Source: Umezawaea tangerina
GTDB lineage: Bacteria; Actinomycetota; Actinomycetes; Mycobacteriales; Pseudonocardiaceae
NCBI RefSeq assembly: GCF_003002815.1
Contig: NZ_PVTF01000006.1
Span: 582,485-646,484, forward strand
Reading direction: 5' to 3'
DNA length: 64,000 bases
In this document: piece after piece, positions 48,801 through 56,090 of the stretch
Layout: every line of letters begins with the position of its first letter
Position numbering within the stretch: position 1 is the stretch's first letter
Translations under genes and position numbers: made by a program
The notes under the pieces: generated by a model
Database searches by the model: none
What the model was told of the DNA's origin: nothing
Seen by the model: only the letters and a program-made list of their open reading frames with translations

Positions 48801-49673
48801 GCGGGCGACGGTGCCGCGGAGGCCGCGGCCATCGGGCTGGACCGCGACTCGGTCGTGCTGCTGGTGGGCGGCGCCAAGGGCATCACCGCCCGGTTCGCCG
48901 CGACCCTGGCGGGCGCGAGCCGGTGCGGGCTGGAGCTGTTCGGCCGCACGGCACTGCCGACCGAACCGGAGCCCCCGGCCATCGCGGCGGCGGCCGACCC
49001 GGCGGCGCTGCGGACCGCGCTGATCGCGGGCGGCCTGCGGTCGCCCGCCGAGATCGAACGCGAGATCGGCCGCATCGTGGCCGTCCGCGAGGTCCGCGAC
49101 ACCGTCGCCCGGCTCACCGGGCTGGGCAGCCGGGTCCGCTACCACTCGGTGGACATGCGCGACGTGGAGGCGGTGCACCGCGCGGTCAAGGAGATCCACA
49201 CCGAGCACGGCAGGCTGGACGGCGTCGTGTACGCGGCCGGGGTGATCGAGGACAAGCTGATCTCGGAGAAGTCCGCGGAGTCGTTCGGCCGGGTGTACGG
49301 CACCAAGGTCGACGGCGCGAAGACCGTGCTGGAAGCGGTGGCGGGACTGCCGAACGGGCCGCGGTTCGCGGTGTTCTTCGGCAGCATCGCCGCCGTGCTG
49401 GGCAACCGCGGCCAGGCCGACTACGCCGCCGCGAACGACGCGCTGGAGTCGTTGGGGCGCGGGCTGGACTTCCGCGGCCTGACCGTCCACTGGGGACCGT
49501 GGGCGCCGACCGGCACCAACAACGGCATGGTGACGCCGGAGCTGATGCGGTCCTACGCCAAGCGCGGCATCAAGCTGATCGACCCGGAGGAGGGCGCGCT
49601 GTCCCTGCTGCGCGAGCTCGCCTGGGGACCGGACGAGGTCGACTCGGTGGTCTACACCGCGTCGGGCTGGTGA
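42861..49673 (+). CDS. PUFA-synthase-like type I PKS: NPD-NPD-KS-AT-ACP-ACP-KR
   Basis: A 2,270-residue synthase. ATG 42861 has GGAG at 5 nt; GTG 42855 is an alternative. Residues 1-210 and about 235-600 are two TIM-barrel domains of the nitronate monooxygenase/PfaD enoyl-reductase type (WAAGGIGPNTAAAAVAGG; EGAECGGHVGPRNSFP; LFAGGVHDERSAAMV; MGTAYLFTEEAV). KS about 656-1090 with Cys844 in VDAACASS and EAHGTGT/GHTKCAAG His residues; AT about 1195-1500 with GQGSQRPGM and Ser1291 in GHSYGEL; ACPs with Ser1677 and Ser1762 in VDSIKRTEI; KR about 1995-2270 with GGAKGITARF and Tyr2188 in DYAAAND. DSIKR ACPs and a PfaD-type reductase mark PUFA-synthase relatives. It should load, extend, ketoreduce and, via NPD, enoyl-reduce a lipid-like chain, with dehydration supplied by the next protein. 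Confidence 0.9.
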   Translation: MHGLLHRTSTDDLVIALNPFSTTSPRMTAAAVRAGALGVLDLGTGDRAARSALSRTARWTNGPFGVRVTAGCALTAADLPEQVSAVVLAVGATARPEDFPGLRVLVEVTDRDQAHDAVLHGAHGVIARGHESGGRVGDLATFVLLQQLLADLDAPVWAAGGIGPNTAAAAVAGGAAGVVLDVQLALLAESELPADVTGAIATMDGSETTVVHGHRVLLRKGPGAPAAPDPDALTGPLDTRFLPVGQDGFLAAVFRDRWGTVGAAVRGVRDAVTRALTGPGADALGPDSAGARAMGTALPVAQGPMTRVSDQPAFAAAVAGGGGLPFIALALSTGPQTREVLTRTREQLGDTPWGVGVLGFAAEDVKSAQLDVIREVRPTHAIIAGGRPAQAAALDEVGVTTFLHVPSPGLLRQFLAAGARRFVFEGAECGGHVGPRNSFPLWEAQLAVLAEWTDAGHPADDVHVLFAGGVHDERSAAMVAALATPLTERGGAIGVLMGTAYLFTEEAVAAGAVQPLFQRQVVAAASTALLETAPGHATRCVTSPFTDEYAAVKQELRDREVPDREAWERLERLNVGRLRVASKGIERVGDVLSEVDEDRQLGEGMFMAGDVAVLRSEVTTIAALHAGVTTGAAAFAAGRAAELGLVEQESSAPAVAPLDIAVIGMACMFPQAPDLPTFWANVLSGVDAVTEVPAVRWDPAVYYAPDGNGDRTPSRWGGFLPEIPFDPLRYGIPPTSLASIEPVQLLALEAASRALADAGYAERPFDRSRTSVVFGAEAGSDLSNAMTLRTVLPSYFGDVPPGLRDQLPTLTEDSFPGVLANVIAGRIANRLDLGGANYTVDAACASSLTAVDVACKELTSGTSDVVLCGGADLHNGINDYLLFSSVHALSPTGRCATFDSSADGIALGEGVACVVLKRLADAERDGDRVYAVIKGVGSASDGRSLGLTAPRPEGQRNALERAYRNAGISPAEVGLVEAHGTGTVVGDRTELATLTDVFVEAGAAPAGCAVGSVKSQIGHTKCAAGLAGLIKTALALHTGVQPPTLHVTKPNSAWVAGTSPFTFHDGPRPWSAEPADRVAGVSAFGFGGTNFHVVLRGYDGAPPPAHGLDEWPAELFTFRGEGAVQAAQQLLALVEAGGWRLRDYALSAAKRADLGRGEVRIAVVASDVDDLAAKLRRAVAGEDKPADGIFQATGVTGEVAFLFPGQGSQRPGMFAELFVAFPELQRHVQVGARWADVLHPPTAFDAAERAAQQVAITDTRVAQPALGIVGLAAFDLLTAAGVHPDMLAGHSYGELVALAAAGALPAESLPALSAARAESILAATGDDPGAMAAVTAPAAAFAELLPESVVVANLNSPRQTVVSGPTADVEAAVVALEAAGFRAKRIKVACAFHSPLVASAGAAFAAALEDVRAPEVPVWSNRTAAVYPDDVAAELAAQIGSPVRFAEQVEAMYAHGARVFVEAGPGSVLSGLVSATLGDRPHRTVGLESHGQHGVRGFLTALAQLAVSGVDPRTSWLHRGRDSVDASVPRKTRTAGWTVDGHLVRTAAGAIPAGALRPAERVQEIPMAVQGGGGSEEALIAEFLRGSREMIAAQRDVLLNYLGTAERVPVQRVASPARPVLQPVVVQPVVIEQAAVGVVAAPNAMQTVLEIIAERTGYPIDMIEPDLDLEADLSVDSIKRTEIAGELAARLGVTADLETLSQARTAAAITALLGAGTTAVAVAAPPTDVLRTVLDIIAERTGYPTDMIEPDLDLEADLSVDSIKRTEIAGELALRLGVAADLEQLSQARTAAAITALLGGGAPPVAAVAAPVESAEAVVIAPHRLVMTEFALPAAVAPESLAGKRFLVVGEGHELVARLVDLGAEVTRDAAVVVDGVFHLDRTAELPEAFPLFRSLLATAPRWLIAAGAGEGLRGFMRSAAREYPDSAVKVLENASVDALLAELGATDGEPVVRVTDTGRVGLRMVETDLGPLGSSGAGPAGDGAAEAAAIGLDRDSVVLLVGGAKGITARFAATLAGASRCGLELFGRTALPTEPEPPAIAAAADPAALRTALIAGGLRSPAEIEREIGRIVAVREVRDTVARLTGLGSRVRYHSVDMRDVEAVHRAVKEIHTEHGRLDGVVYAAGVIEDKLISEKSAESFGRVYGTKVDGAKTVLEAVAGLPNGPRFAVFFGSIAAVLGNRGQADYAAANDALESLGRGLDFRGLTVHWGPWAPTGTNNGMVTPELMRSYAKRGIKLIDPEEGALSLLRELAWGPDEVDSVVYTASGW
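47811..48179 (+). repeat. Near-identical tandem ACP coding repeat
   Basis: Two 114-bp stretches (47811-47924 and 48066-48179), offset by 255 bp (85 codons), differ at only three bases. This points to recent duplication or ongoing gene conversion of the acyl carrier domain; the linkers between them are less similar. Confidence 0.9.
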
Positions 49674-52600
49674 CCACGACGATGACCACCCCTGTCGCCA
49701 TCGTCGGCATGTCGGTGCTCCTGCCGGGGGCACCGGACCTGGACACCTACTGGCGCAACATCACCACCGGCGTGGACGCCATCACCGACGTCCCCGCGGG
49801 CCGGTGGGACGCCGACTACTACGAGCCGGACCTGGAACGCCGGGCCGACCGGGTCTACTGCCGCCGCGGGGGTTTCGTCGACCCGCTGGCGGAGGTGGAC
49901 GTCGTGAGCTTCGGGATCATGCCGAACTCCGTGGCGGGCACCGAGCCGGACCAGCTGATCGCCCTGCACGTCGCCGCGGCGGCCATCACGGACGCGGGCG
50001 GCGACCGGTGGCTCCCGGCCGACCGCGAACGCGTGGGCGTGATCCTCGGTCGCGGCGGCTACCTCACGCCCGCGCTGGCCCGGCTGGACCAGCGGGTGCG
50101 GACCGCGCGGCAGCTCGTCCGCACGCTCGGGCAGCTGATGCCCGAGCTGGGCGACGACAAGCTGGAGCAGGTGCGGCAGGCGTTCAGCGACCAGCTCGGC
50201 CCGGACTCCCCCGAGTCCGCGATCGGGCTGGTGCCGAACCTGGCCGCGTCCCGCGTGGCGAACCGGCTCGACCTGCGCGGCCCCGCCTACACCGTGGACG
50301 CGGCCTGCGCGTCCTCGCTGGTCGCGGTCGACCACGCCGTGCGCGAGCTGGCCGACCGGCGCTGCGACGTGATGCTCGCGGGCGGTGTCCACCACTGCCA
50401 CGACATCACGCTGTGGAGCGTGTTCACCCAGCTCGGCGCGCTGTCGCCGAGCCAGCGGATCCGCCCGTTCCACCGCGGCGCGGACGGCGTGCTGATCGGC
50501 GAGGGCACCGGTGTGGTCGTGCTGAAGCGGCTGGCCGACGCCGAACGCGACGGCGACCGGGTCTACGCGGTGATCACCGGGACCGGCGTGGCCAGCGACG
50601 GCCGCACGGCGAGCCTGGTCAACCCGGACACCGGCGGCCAGGTGCGGGCGATCCGGCAGGCGTGGCTCGCGGCGGGCACCGACCCGGCGGAGCCGGGCTC
50701 GATCGGCCTGCTGGAGGCCCACGGCACGGCCACCCCCGCCGGTGACACGGCCGAGCTGGCCACGCTGGCCGAGGTGTTCGGCCCGGCGTCGGCGACCGAC
50801 CGGCCGGTGATCGGGTCGGTGAAGTCGATGATCGGCCACACCATGCCAGCGGCCGGGGTCGCGGCGCTGGTGAAGGCGGCTTTGGCCGTGCACCACGGGG
50901 TCCTGCCCCCGACGCTGCACTGCGACGACCCGAACCCCGCGCTGGAGGCGACCCGGTTCCAGCCGATCGCCGAGGTGCGGCCGTGGGTCGGCGAGGTACG
51001 CCGGGCGGGCGTGAACGCGTTCGGGTTCGGCGGCATCAACGCGCACGTCGTGCTGGAGCAGGCGCCGAACAGCAGGCCGGGACCGGCGTCCGTGCGCGAG
51101 CCGGAACGGGTGCTGCGGCTGTCCGCCGCGTCACCCGGCCACCTAGCGGCGATGCTGGACACCGACGACGCCACGGTGCTCGCGACCGGTCTCGACGAAC
51201 GCGAGGCCGCCACCGGCCCGACCAGGCTCGGGATCGTCGACCCCACCCCGAAACGCCTCGCCCTGGCCCGCAAGGCCGTGGCCAAGGGCAAGGGCTGGCG
51301 CGGCCGCAACGACGTGTGGTTCGCCCCGACACCCCTGCTGGGCGACGGCGGCGGCAAGCTGGCGTTCCTGTTCCCCGGTCTGGAGGCGGAGTTCGCGCCG
51401 TCCGTGGACGCGCTGGCCCGCCGCTTCGGCCTCGACTGGACGTCCGACGCGCTGGTCGGCGACGTCGGCAGGCACGGCAAGGGCGTGTTCCAGCTCGGCA
51501 GGCTGCTCGACACCGCGTTGCGGCGGCTGGGCGTGCGGCCGGACGCGGTCGCCGGGCACAGCGTCGGCGAGTGGACGGCGATGGCCGCGGGCGGGATCCA
51601 CGCGGGCCACCAGGTGGACGCGTTCCTCGACCGGTTCGACCCGGACGCGCTGCGCGTGCCGGGACTCGCGTTCGCGGTCCTCGGCGCCCCGGCGGACCGG
51701 GTGCTCGCCGTGCTGGCCGACCAGCGCGACGTGGTGCTGTCGCACGACAACGCGCCGAGCCAGTCGATGGTCTGCGGTCCCGCCGACGCCGTCGAGGCGC
51801 TGGTGCTGCGGTTCCGCGCCGACGGCGTGATCAGCCAGGTGCTGCCGTTCCAGTCCGGGTTCCACACGCCGATGCTGGCGCCGTACCTCGACCCGATCCG
51901 GCGCGCCGCCGACGGGTACGACATCAACCCGTCCGCGGTGCCGGTGTGGTCGGCGACGACCGCGAGCGAGTACCCGACCGACGCCGACGACGTGCGCGAC
52001 CTGTTCGTGCGGCACCTCCTGGAACCGGTGCGGTTCCGGCCGATGGTGGAGGCGATGCACGCGGCCGGGTTCCGGGCGTTCGTGCAGCTCGGCGTCGGCC
52101 AGACCGGGTCGCTGGTCGCGGACACGTTGCAGGGTCGCGACACCCTCGTCGTGTCCGCGCACTCGCCGCACCGCGACGGGCTCGACCAGCTGCGCCGCGT
52201 GGTGACGGCGCTGTGGGTGGACGGCGCCGAGCCGGACGTCAGCCCGCTGCTGCCGACGACTCCCCGCCGCAGGGCCCCGGTCCGGCTCGACCTCGGCGGG
52301 GCGCTCATCTCCCTCGACGCCCGCACCCGGCTGCGGATGCCCGGTCAAGCGTCCGCTTTGGACGGTCTGGTCGACGGGTCGCCGCTCGCGGCGGAGTTGT
52401 CGTCGCTGCTGCGGGACACCGCGGACGCGGCCGCCGAACTGCTCACCGCCCGCAGGCCCGCGCCCGCGCCGACCCGGCTCGACAGCGTGCTGCGGGTGTC
52501 CGTCGACACCATGCCGTACCTGCTGGACCACTGCTTCTTCCAGCAGCGGCCCGGCTGGCCCGACCACGTCGACAGCTGGCCGGTCGTACCCGCGACGACG

Positions 52601-53833
52601 GTGATCGGCCACCTGATGGCGTTCGCCGAGCAGGCCGCTCCCGGTCGGCGGGCCGTCGCGGTGCACGACGTGCGGCTCAGCCAGTGGATCACCGCCATCC
52701 CGTCGGTCGACGTGCCGGTCAGCGTCGTGCCCGCGGGCGACGACCGGGTGCTGGCCTCGTTCGACGGCTACTCCCGCGCGGTGGTCGAGCTGGCACCGGA
52801 GTTCCCCGCCGCCGCGCCCGCGCCCTGGACGTTCACCGGCGAGCGCACCCCGGACCTGACCGCGCGCGAGCTGTACGACGAGCGCTGGATGTTCCACGGG
52901 CCGCGGTTCCAGGGTGTCGAGGAGCTGACCGCCATCGGCGCCGAGCACGTGCGGGCCCGGCTGGTCACGCCCGCCGCGCCCGGCGCGCTGCTGGACAACG
53001 TGGGCCAGGTCCTCGGCTACTGGATCATGGCATCGCTCCCCGACCGCACGACGGTGTTCCCGGTGGCGATCCGGCGGATCCGCTTCCACGGCGAGCACCC
53101 GGCCGCGGGCGAACGGCTCGAATGCCTGGTGCGCGTCACGTCCGTGACCGACACCGCCCTGACGGCGGACATGCAGCTGGTGCGCGGCGGGCGGGTGTGG
53201 GCGGAGTTCGACGGCTGGTCGGACCGCCGGTTCGACAGCGACCCGAACATCCGGGCCAACGACCGGGCCCCCGGCCGCAACACGCTGTCCACTGTGGAGG
53301 AAGGCGGCTGGACCCGCGTGCACGAGCGGTGGCCCGACCTGGCCACCCGCGAGCTGATCATGCGCAACCAGCTGGGCAGCGCGGAGCGCGAGCAGTACGA
53401 CGCCGAGCCGCCGCGCGGCAAACGGCAGTGGCTGTTGGGCCGGATCGCCGCGAAGGACGCCGTGCGCCGCTGGATGTGGGACCACGGCGAGGGCGAGGTG
53501 TTCCCCGCCGAGCTCCTGCTGCGGGGCAAGGAGGTCGTGGGCGTGCACGGGCGGGAAGCTCCCGCGCTGACCGTCTCGGTGGCGGCCCACGGGGAGCTCG
53601 GCGTCGGGATCGCGGCCCGTGGCCGGTGCGGCATCGCCGTGGAACCGGCCGACGCGCCGGACGCGGAGCTCAAGGCGACCAGGGCCGCCCTGGTCGCGGC
53701 ATTCGGAGCGCACCACGAGGACGGCGCGGTCCCCGTGGTCCGGTCCGCACGAGTCGGCAACCCGCCGGGACTGCCGAGCAGGGAGTACATCGTGGCCTGG
53801 ACGGCCGACGACGAACGGGAGATGGGCACATGA
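49670..53833 (+). CDS. Type I PKS second subunit: KS-AT-DH-PPTase
   Basis: 1,387 residues from GTG 49670, overlapping the first synthase's stop (GTGA); ATG 49682 is an alternative. KS about 5-465 with Cys213 in VDAACASS, EAHGTATPAGD and GHTMPAAG, so it is not a chain-length-factor-type inactive KS. AT-like domain about 560-860: Ser631 in AGHSVGEW, but the oxyanion Gln of GQGxQ is missing (FPGLEAEF). A double-hotdog dehydratase follows (His954 in LLDHCFF; Asp1109 in LDNVGQ). The C-terminus (about 1245-1385; LLGRIAAKDAVRRW, VSVAAHGELGVGIAA) is a phosphopantetheinyl transferase domain that would activate the cluster's ACPs. It complements the first subunit by supplying dehydration. Confidence 0.88.
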   Translation: MTTTMTTPVAIVGMSVLLPGAPDLDTYWRNITTGVDAITDVPAGRWDADYYEPDLERRADRVYCRRGGFVDPLAEVDVVSFGIMPNSVAGTEPDQLIALHVAAAAITDAGGDRWLPADRERVGVILGRGGYLTPALARLDQRVRTARQLVRTLGQLMPELGDDKLEQVRQAFSDQLGPDSPESAIGLVPNLAASRVANRLDLRGPAYTVDAACASSLVAVDHAVRELADRRCDVMLAGGVHHCHDITLWSVFTQLGALSPSQRIRPFHRGADGVLIGEGTGVVVLKRLADAERDGDRVYAVITGTGVASDGRTASLVNPDTGGQVRAIRQAWLAAGTDPAEPGSIGLLEAHGTATPAGDTAELATLAEVFGPASATDRPVIGSVKSMIGHTMPAAGVAALVKAALAVHHGVLPPTLHCDDPNPALEATRFQPIAEVRPWVGEVRRAGVNAFGFGGINAHVVLEQAPNSRPGPASVREPERVLRLSAASPGHLAAMLDTDDATVLATGLDEREAATGPTRLGIVDPTPKRLALARKAVAKGKGWRGRNDVWFAPTPLLGDGGGKLAFLFPGLEAEFAPSVDALARRFGLDWTSDALVGDVGRHGKGVFQLGRLLDTALRRLGVRPDAVAGHSVGEWTAMAAGGIHAGHQVDAFLDRFDPDALRVPGLAFAVLGAPADRVLAVLADQRDVVLSHDNAPSQSMVCGPADAVEALVLRFRADGVISQVLPFQSGFHTPMLAPYLDPIRRAADGYDINPSAVPVWSATTASEYPTDADDVRDLFVRHLLEPVRFRPMVEAMHAAGFRAFVQLGVGQTGSLVADTLQGRDTLVVSAHSPHRDGLDQLRRVVTALWVDGAEPDVSPLLPTTPRRRAPVRLDLGGALISLDARTRLRMPGQASALDGLVDGSPLAAELSSLLRDTADAAAELLTARRPAPAPTRLDSVLRVSVDTMPYLLDHCFFQQRPGWPDHVDSWPVVPATTVIGHLMAFAEQAAPGRRAVAVHDVRLSQWITAIPSVDVPVSVVPAGDDRVLASFDGYSRAVVELAPEFPAAAPAPWTFTGERTPDLTARELYDERWMFHGPRFQGVEELTAIGAEHVRARLVTPAAPGALLDNVGQVLGYWIMASLPDRTTVFPVAIRRIRFHGEHPAAGERLECLVRVTSVTDTALTADMQLVRGGRVWAEFDGWSDRRFDSDPNIRANDRAPGRNTLSTVEEGGWTRVHERWPDLATRELIMRNQLGSAEREQYDAEPPRGKRQWLLGRIAAKDAVRRWMWDHGEGEVFPAELLLRGKEVVGVHGREAPALTVSVAAHGELGVGIAARGRCGIAVEPADAPDAELKATRAALVAAFGAHHEDGAVPVVRSARVGNPPGLPSREYIVAWTADDEREMGT

Positions 53834-54159
53834 GCGTCGACACCACCGCGCCGGTTACCGGGGGTCAGGTCACCGAGGACACCGTGCTGGCCGAGATCTC
53901 CGGGATGCTGCGCGTCCTGCTCGACGAGTACGGCCTCGACGACGTCGAGATCACCATGGACACCAGGTTCCACGAGGACCTGGAGCTGGAGAGCATCGAC
54001 CTGGTGTCGCTCTCGGCCGACCTCAAGGAGCGCTACGGCGACGAGGTCAACTTCGCCGAGTTCATCGCGGGCTTCGAGCTGGAGGAGATCATCGCGATGA
54101 CCGTCGGCCAGCTGGTCGACCACGTCGTGGTCTCGCTGCGCGAAGCGGCCCGCGGATGA
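53830..54159 (+). CDS. Free-standing acyl carrier protein
   Basis: A 109-residue ACP, ATG overlapping the PKS stop (ATGA). The four-helix domain carries the phosphopantetheine Ser55 in DLELESIDLVSLSADL. It is acidic, without the DSIKR motif of the synthase ACPs, so it probably belongs to a different step such as a starter, chain transfer or release with the adjacent hydrolase or glycosyltransferase. Confidence 0.92.
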   Translation: MSVDTTAPVTGGQVTEDTVLAEISGMLRVLLDEYGLDDVEITMDTRFHEDLELESIDLVSLSADLKERYGDEVNFAEFIAGFELEEIIAMTVGQLVDHVVVSLREAARG

Positions 54160-54956
54160 CGAAGATCCTCGCGGGCGACCTCGACACGCACGTCCAGCGC
54201 CTCCCCCCGACGGTCCCGGTCGACGGGGAGGCGCCGGTCGTGGTGTTCATCCACGGCCTGCTCACCGACAGCCTGGCCAGCTACTACTTCACGCTCGGCC
54301 CCGCGTTCGCCGCGGCGGGCGTGGACGTCGTCATGTACGACCTGCGCGGCCACGGCAAGTCCGACCGGCCCGCGACCGGGTACCAGCTGGAGCGGTTCGT
54401 GGCCGACCTGGTCGCGCTGCTGGACGCCATGGAGATCACCCGGCCGGTGCACCTGGTCGGCAACTCCTTCGGCGGCAGCATCGCGTTCGGGCTCGCCGCG
54501 GCGCACCCCGACCGGGTCGCCACGGTGATCGCGATCGAGGCCGAGCCGCCGGTGCGGGCGTGGACCGTGCGGATGGCCGAAGGGCTCGACCTGGCCAAGT
54601 CGCAGCTCACCCAGGACGCGGTGATCGACTGGATCGCGGTCAACAACGGCAGGCACACCGCCCGGCTGTCACGGGCCGCGGGCAGGCTGCTCCAGGTGAC
54701 CTCGATGCTGGAGGACATCCCGGTCAGCGACACGATCTCCGACGACCTGTCCGCGATCCGCTGCCCGGTGCTGGCGATCTTCGGCGCGGACTCGGGGCTG
54801 TCGCGGCAGGTGCCGTACTTCGAGTCCTACCTGTCGTCGTGCCGCACGGTCGTGCTGCCCGACCAGGGCCACTCGGTGCTGATCGAGCGCACCGACGAGA
54901 CCAGGGACGCGATCCTGGGCTGGGTGCGCGACCACGCGCTGGGGCGGGTCGGGTGA
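54156..54956 (+). CDS. Alpha/beta hydrolase
   Basis: 266 residues; ATG overlaps the ACP stop (ATGA). Oxyanion HGLLTDS, MYDLRGHGKSDRP, nucleophile Ser104 in GNSFGGS, acid in FGADSGL, His in DQGHSVLIE. There is no signal peptide, so it is cytosolic. Between an ACP and a glycosyltransferase, a chain-releasing or editing thioesterase-like role is the simplest inference; an acyltransferase role is also possible. Confidence 0.88.
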   Translation: MTKILAGDLDTHVQRLPPTVPVDGEAPVVVFIHGLLTDSLASYYFTLGPAFAAAGVDVVMYDLRGHGKSDRPATGYQLERFVADLVALLDAMEITRPVHLVGNSFGGSIAFGLAAAHPDRVATVIAIEAEPPVRAWTVRMAEGLDLAKSQLTQDAVIDWIAVNNGRHTARLSRAAGRLLQVTSMLEDIPVSDTISDDLSAIRCPVLAIFGADSGLSRQVPYFESYLSSCRTVVLPDQGHSVLIERTDETRDAILGWVRDHALGRVG

Positions 54957-56083
54957 GCCGGTTCCTGTTCGTGGTCCCGCCGCTGGTCGGGCACGTCAAC
55001 CCGACGATCGGCGTGGCCGCGGAACTGGTGGCGCGCGGCCACGCCGTCGCGTGGGCCGGTCACCACGACGTCGTGCGCAAGCTGGTCGGCGACGACGCCG
55101 CGGTGCTCGACTGCGCGTCGCCCGAGCTGGCCGCGCGCGGCTCCGACCTGACCGGCCCGGCCGCGTTCCGCTTCCTGTGGCAGGACTTCCTGCTGCCGCT
55201 GGCCCGCGCGATGGCACCCGGCGTGCGGGCGGCGGTGGCGGAGTTCGCGCCGGACGTGGTCGTCGCCGACCAGCAGGCCGTCGCGGGCGGACTGGTCGCC
55301 GAGGAGCTGGGACTGCCGTGGGTCACCTCCGCGACCACGTCCGCCGAGCTGGTGGACCCCTTGTCCGGCATGCCGAAGGTGAAGACGTGGCTGGCCGAGC
55401 GGATCGACGGGCTGCGCGGCGGTTCCGGCGGCCCCGACCCGCGGTTCTCCCCGCACGGCGTGCTCGCGTTCACCACCCGTGAGCTGCTCGGCCCGGTCGA
55501 GCTGCCGCACGACGACGTGTGGCTCGTCGGCCCGTCCGTCCTACCGCGACCATCCACATCGGACTTCCCGTGGGAGTGGATCGTCGAGGGCACGCCGACC
55601 GTGCTCGTCACCCTCGGCACGGCCAACGCCGACGCGGGCCACCGGTTCCTCGCCCAGGCCGCGCAGGCGTTGTCCCGCCTGCCCGTCCGCGCGGTGCTGG
55701 TCGACCCGGACTCCTCGCTGAGCGAGGTGCCGGACAACGTCCTGGTGCGGCGGCACGTCCCCCAGCTCGACCTGCTGCCCCGCGTCGACGCCGTGGTCTG
55801 CCACGCGGGCCACAACACGGTGTGCGAGTCGCTGTGGCACGGCGTCCCGCTGGTGGTCGCGCCGATCCGCGACGACCAGCCCATCGTCGCCGGGCAGGTG
55901 GTCGCCGCGGGCGCGGGCGTGCGGGTGCGCTTCTCCCGCGCCACCTCCGCGCACCTGGCCGACGCCATCACGACCGTGCTCGACGACACCACCGGCCACC
56001 GGCGGGCCGCGGCCGTCGTCGGCGACTCGTTCCGCGCGGCGGGCGGCGCTGCCCGCGCCGCCGACCACCTCGAGAAGGTGTGA
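54953..56083 (+). CDS. Glycosyltransferase, GT1/macrolide type (GT-B)
   Basis: 376 residues; GTG start overlaps the hydrolase stop (GTGA). N-terminal half FLFVVPPLVGHVNPTIGVAAEL (acceptor side) and C-terminal donor-binding CHAGHNTVCESLWHGVPLVVAPIRDDQP, the PSPG-like His-x-Gly-x-x-T signature of GT1 antibiotic glycosyltransferases. It probably transfers a sugar from a nucleotide donor to the polyketide or lipid. No sugar-biosynthesis genes are in the cluster, so a common cellular sugar is the likely donor. Confidence 0.92.
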   Translation: MSRFLFVVPPLVGHVNPTIGVAAELVARGHAVAWAGHHDVVRKLVGDDAAVLDCASPELAARGSDLTGPAAFRFLWQDFLLPLARAMAPGVRAAVAEFAPDVVVADQQAVAGGLVAEELGLPWVTSATTSAELVDPLSGMPKVKTWLAERIDGLRGGSGGPDPRFSPHGVLAFTTRELLGPVELPHDDVWLVGPSVLPRPSTSDFPWEWIVEGTPTVLVTLGTANADAGHRFLAQAAQALSRLPVRAVLVDPDSSLSEVPDNVLVRRHVPQLDLLPRVDAVVCHAGHNTVCESLWHGVPLVVAPIRDDQPIVAGQVVAAGAGVRVRFSRATSAHLADAITTVLDDTTGHRRAAAVVGDSFRAAGGAARAADHLEKV

Positions 56084-56090
56084 GACCACC

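Noticed and set aside
42861..53833. Enediyne PKS (PKSE)
   Set aside because: The KS-AT-ACP-KR-DH-PPTase order is split over two proteins, ACPs are tandem DSIKR types, NPD domains are added, and none of the accessory enediyne cassette genes is present.
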